Positions 36,281 through 36,418 of a DNA stretch of 36,418 nt are shown here, in pieces. How positions within the stretch are numbered: the stretch's first letter is position 1; each line of letters opens with the position of its first letter. Below the pieces are notes generated by a model that searched no databases, was not told where the DNA came from, and saw only the letters and a program-made list of their open reading frames with translations. Origin of the DNA: Flammeovirga sp. OC4 (GTDB lineage Bacteria; Bacteroidota; Bacteroidia; Cytophagales; Flammeovirgaceae); contig NZ_JTAM01000076.1 in the NCBI RefSeq assembly GCF_000812565.1, positions 1-36,418 of the forward strand. Direction: 5' to 3'. The position numbers were made by a program, and so were the translations under genes.

Positions 36281-36418
36281 ACAGCAAAATCATTTTTAAC
36301 GGCTCATTCCATGAAATTCTTAACGCTTTTCCCTTCAATGCCGGGGGAGTACTACCAAACTAAAATGGTAGAAAGATCACTAGCGCGATTGTTAAGCGTT
36401 AGCGTACTAACTTAGCCA
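36281..36418. other. Right-edge intergenic DNA with inverted repeats
   Basis: No open reading frame was identified. TAACGCTT (about 36321-36328) is the reverse complement of AAGCGTTA near 36394-36401, and CTACCA (36352-36357) pairs with TGGTAG (36366-36371) in between. This gives a nested hairpin that may belong to the repeat element or to a structured RNA continuing past the window. The following gene is outside the window. Confidence 0.4.

Overview
The window looks like a chromosomal segment from a marine-type Bacteroidota, most likely order Cytophagales and Flammeovirga-like. This is inferred from the low G+C, paired SusC/SusD outer-membrane genes, class I RNR proteins of the short Bacteroidota type, promoters resembling the Bacteroidota -7 consensus TAnnTTTG, and starts without clear Shine-Dalgarno sites. 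No rRNA, tRNA, CRISPR array, insertion sequence or prophage was seen.

Layout. 1-994: AT-rich non-coding DNA with a candidate structured RNA (about 515-857) and the nrdA terminator. 995-4116, minus strand: a cobalamin riboswitch leading into nrdB and nrdA, so a B12-independent ribonucleotide reductase appears to be switched by B12. 4543-5649: Omp85-type barrel protein. 5884-8010, plus strand: a lipoprotein with two retropepsin-like DTG lobes and a PDZ-like tail, then a DnaQ-type exonuclease with a BRCT domain. 8458-10701: modABC molybdate-type ABC transporter. 10928-12112: an unknown small gene and a UPF0173 metallo-beta-lactamase-fold hydrolase. 12167-17276, minus strand: a LamB-like porin and two tandem paralogous ammonium transporters with an unusual C-terminal extension. 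17614-17868: small unknown helical protein. 18299-22567: DNA polymerase III alpha with a fused N-terminal proofreading exonuclease. 22908-23546: TRIC/UPF0126 membrane protein. 24686-36064: two paralogous SusC-SusD pairs transcribed divergently from a 1.3 kb intergenic region, with related dispersed repeats outside both ends.

How the genes fit together. Several units concern nutrient entry: the LamB-like porin for outer-membrane passage, Amt for ammonium, ModABC for molybdate or tungstate, and SusCD for an unknown polymer or oligomer. Others concern DNA synthesis: RNR, DnaE and DnaQ-BRCT. The SusCD block contains no glycoside hydrolase, peptidase or regulator, and its SusC proteins lack the N-terminal STN signalling domain, so the substrate cannot be read from this window. 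The observations most worth a second look are the B12 riboswitch on a probable class Id-like RNR, the divergent SusCD duplication with matching promoters and flanking repeats, the Amt C-terminal extension without a GlnK gene nearby, and the unidentified structured RNA at the left edge.
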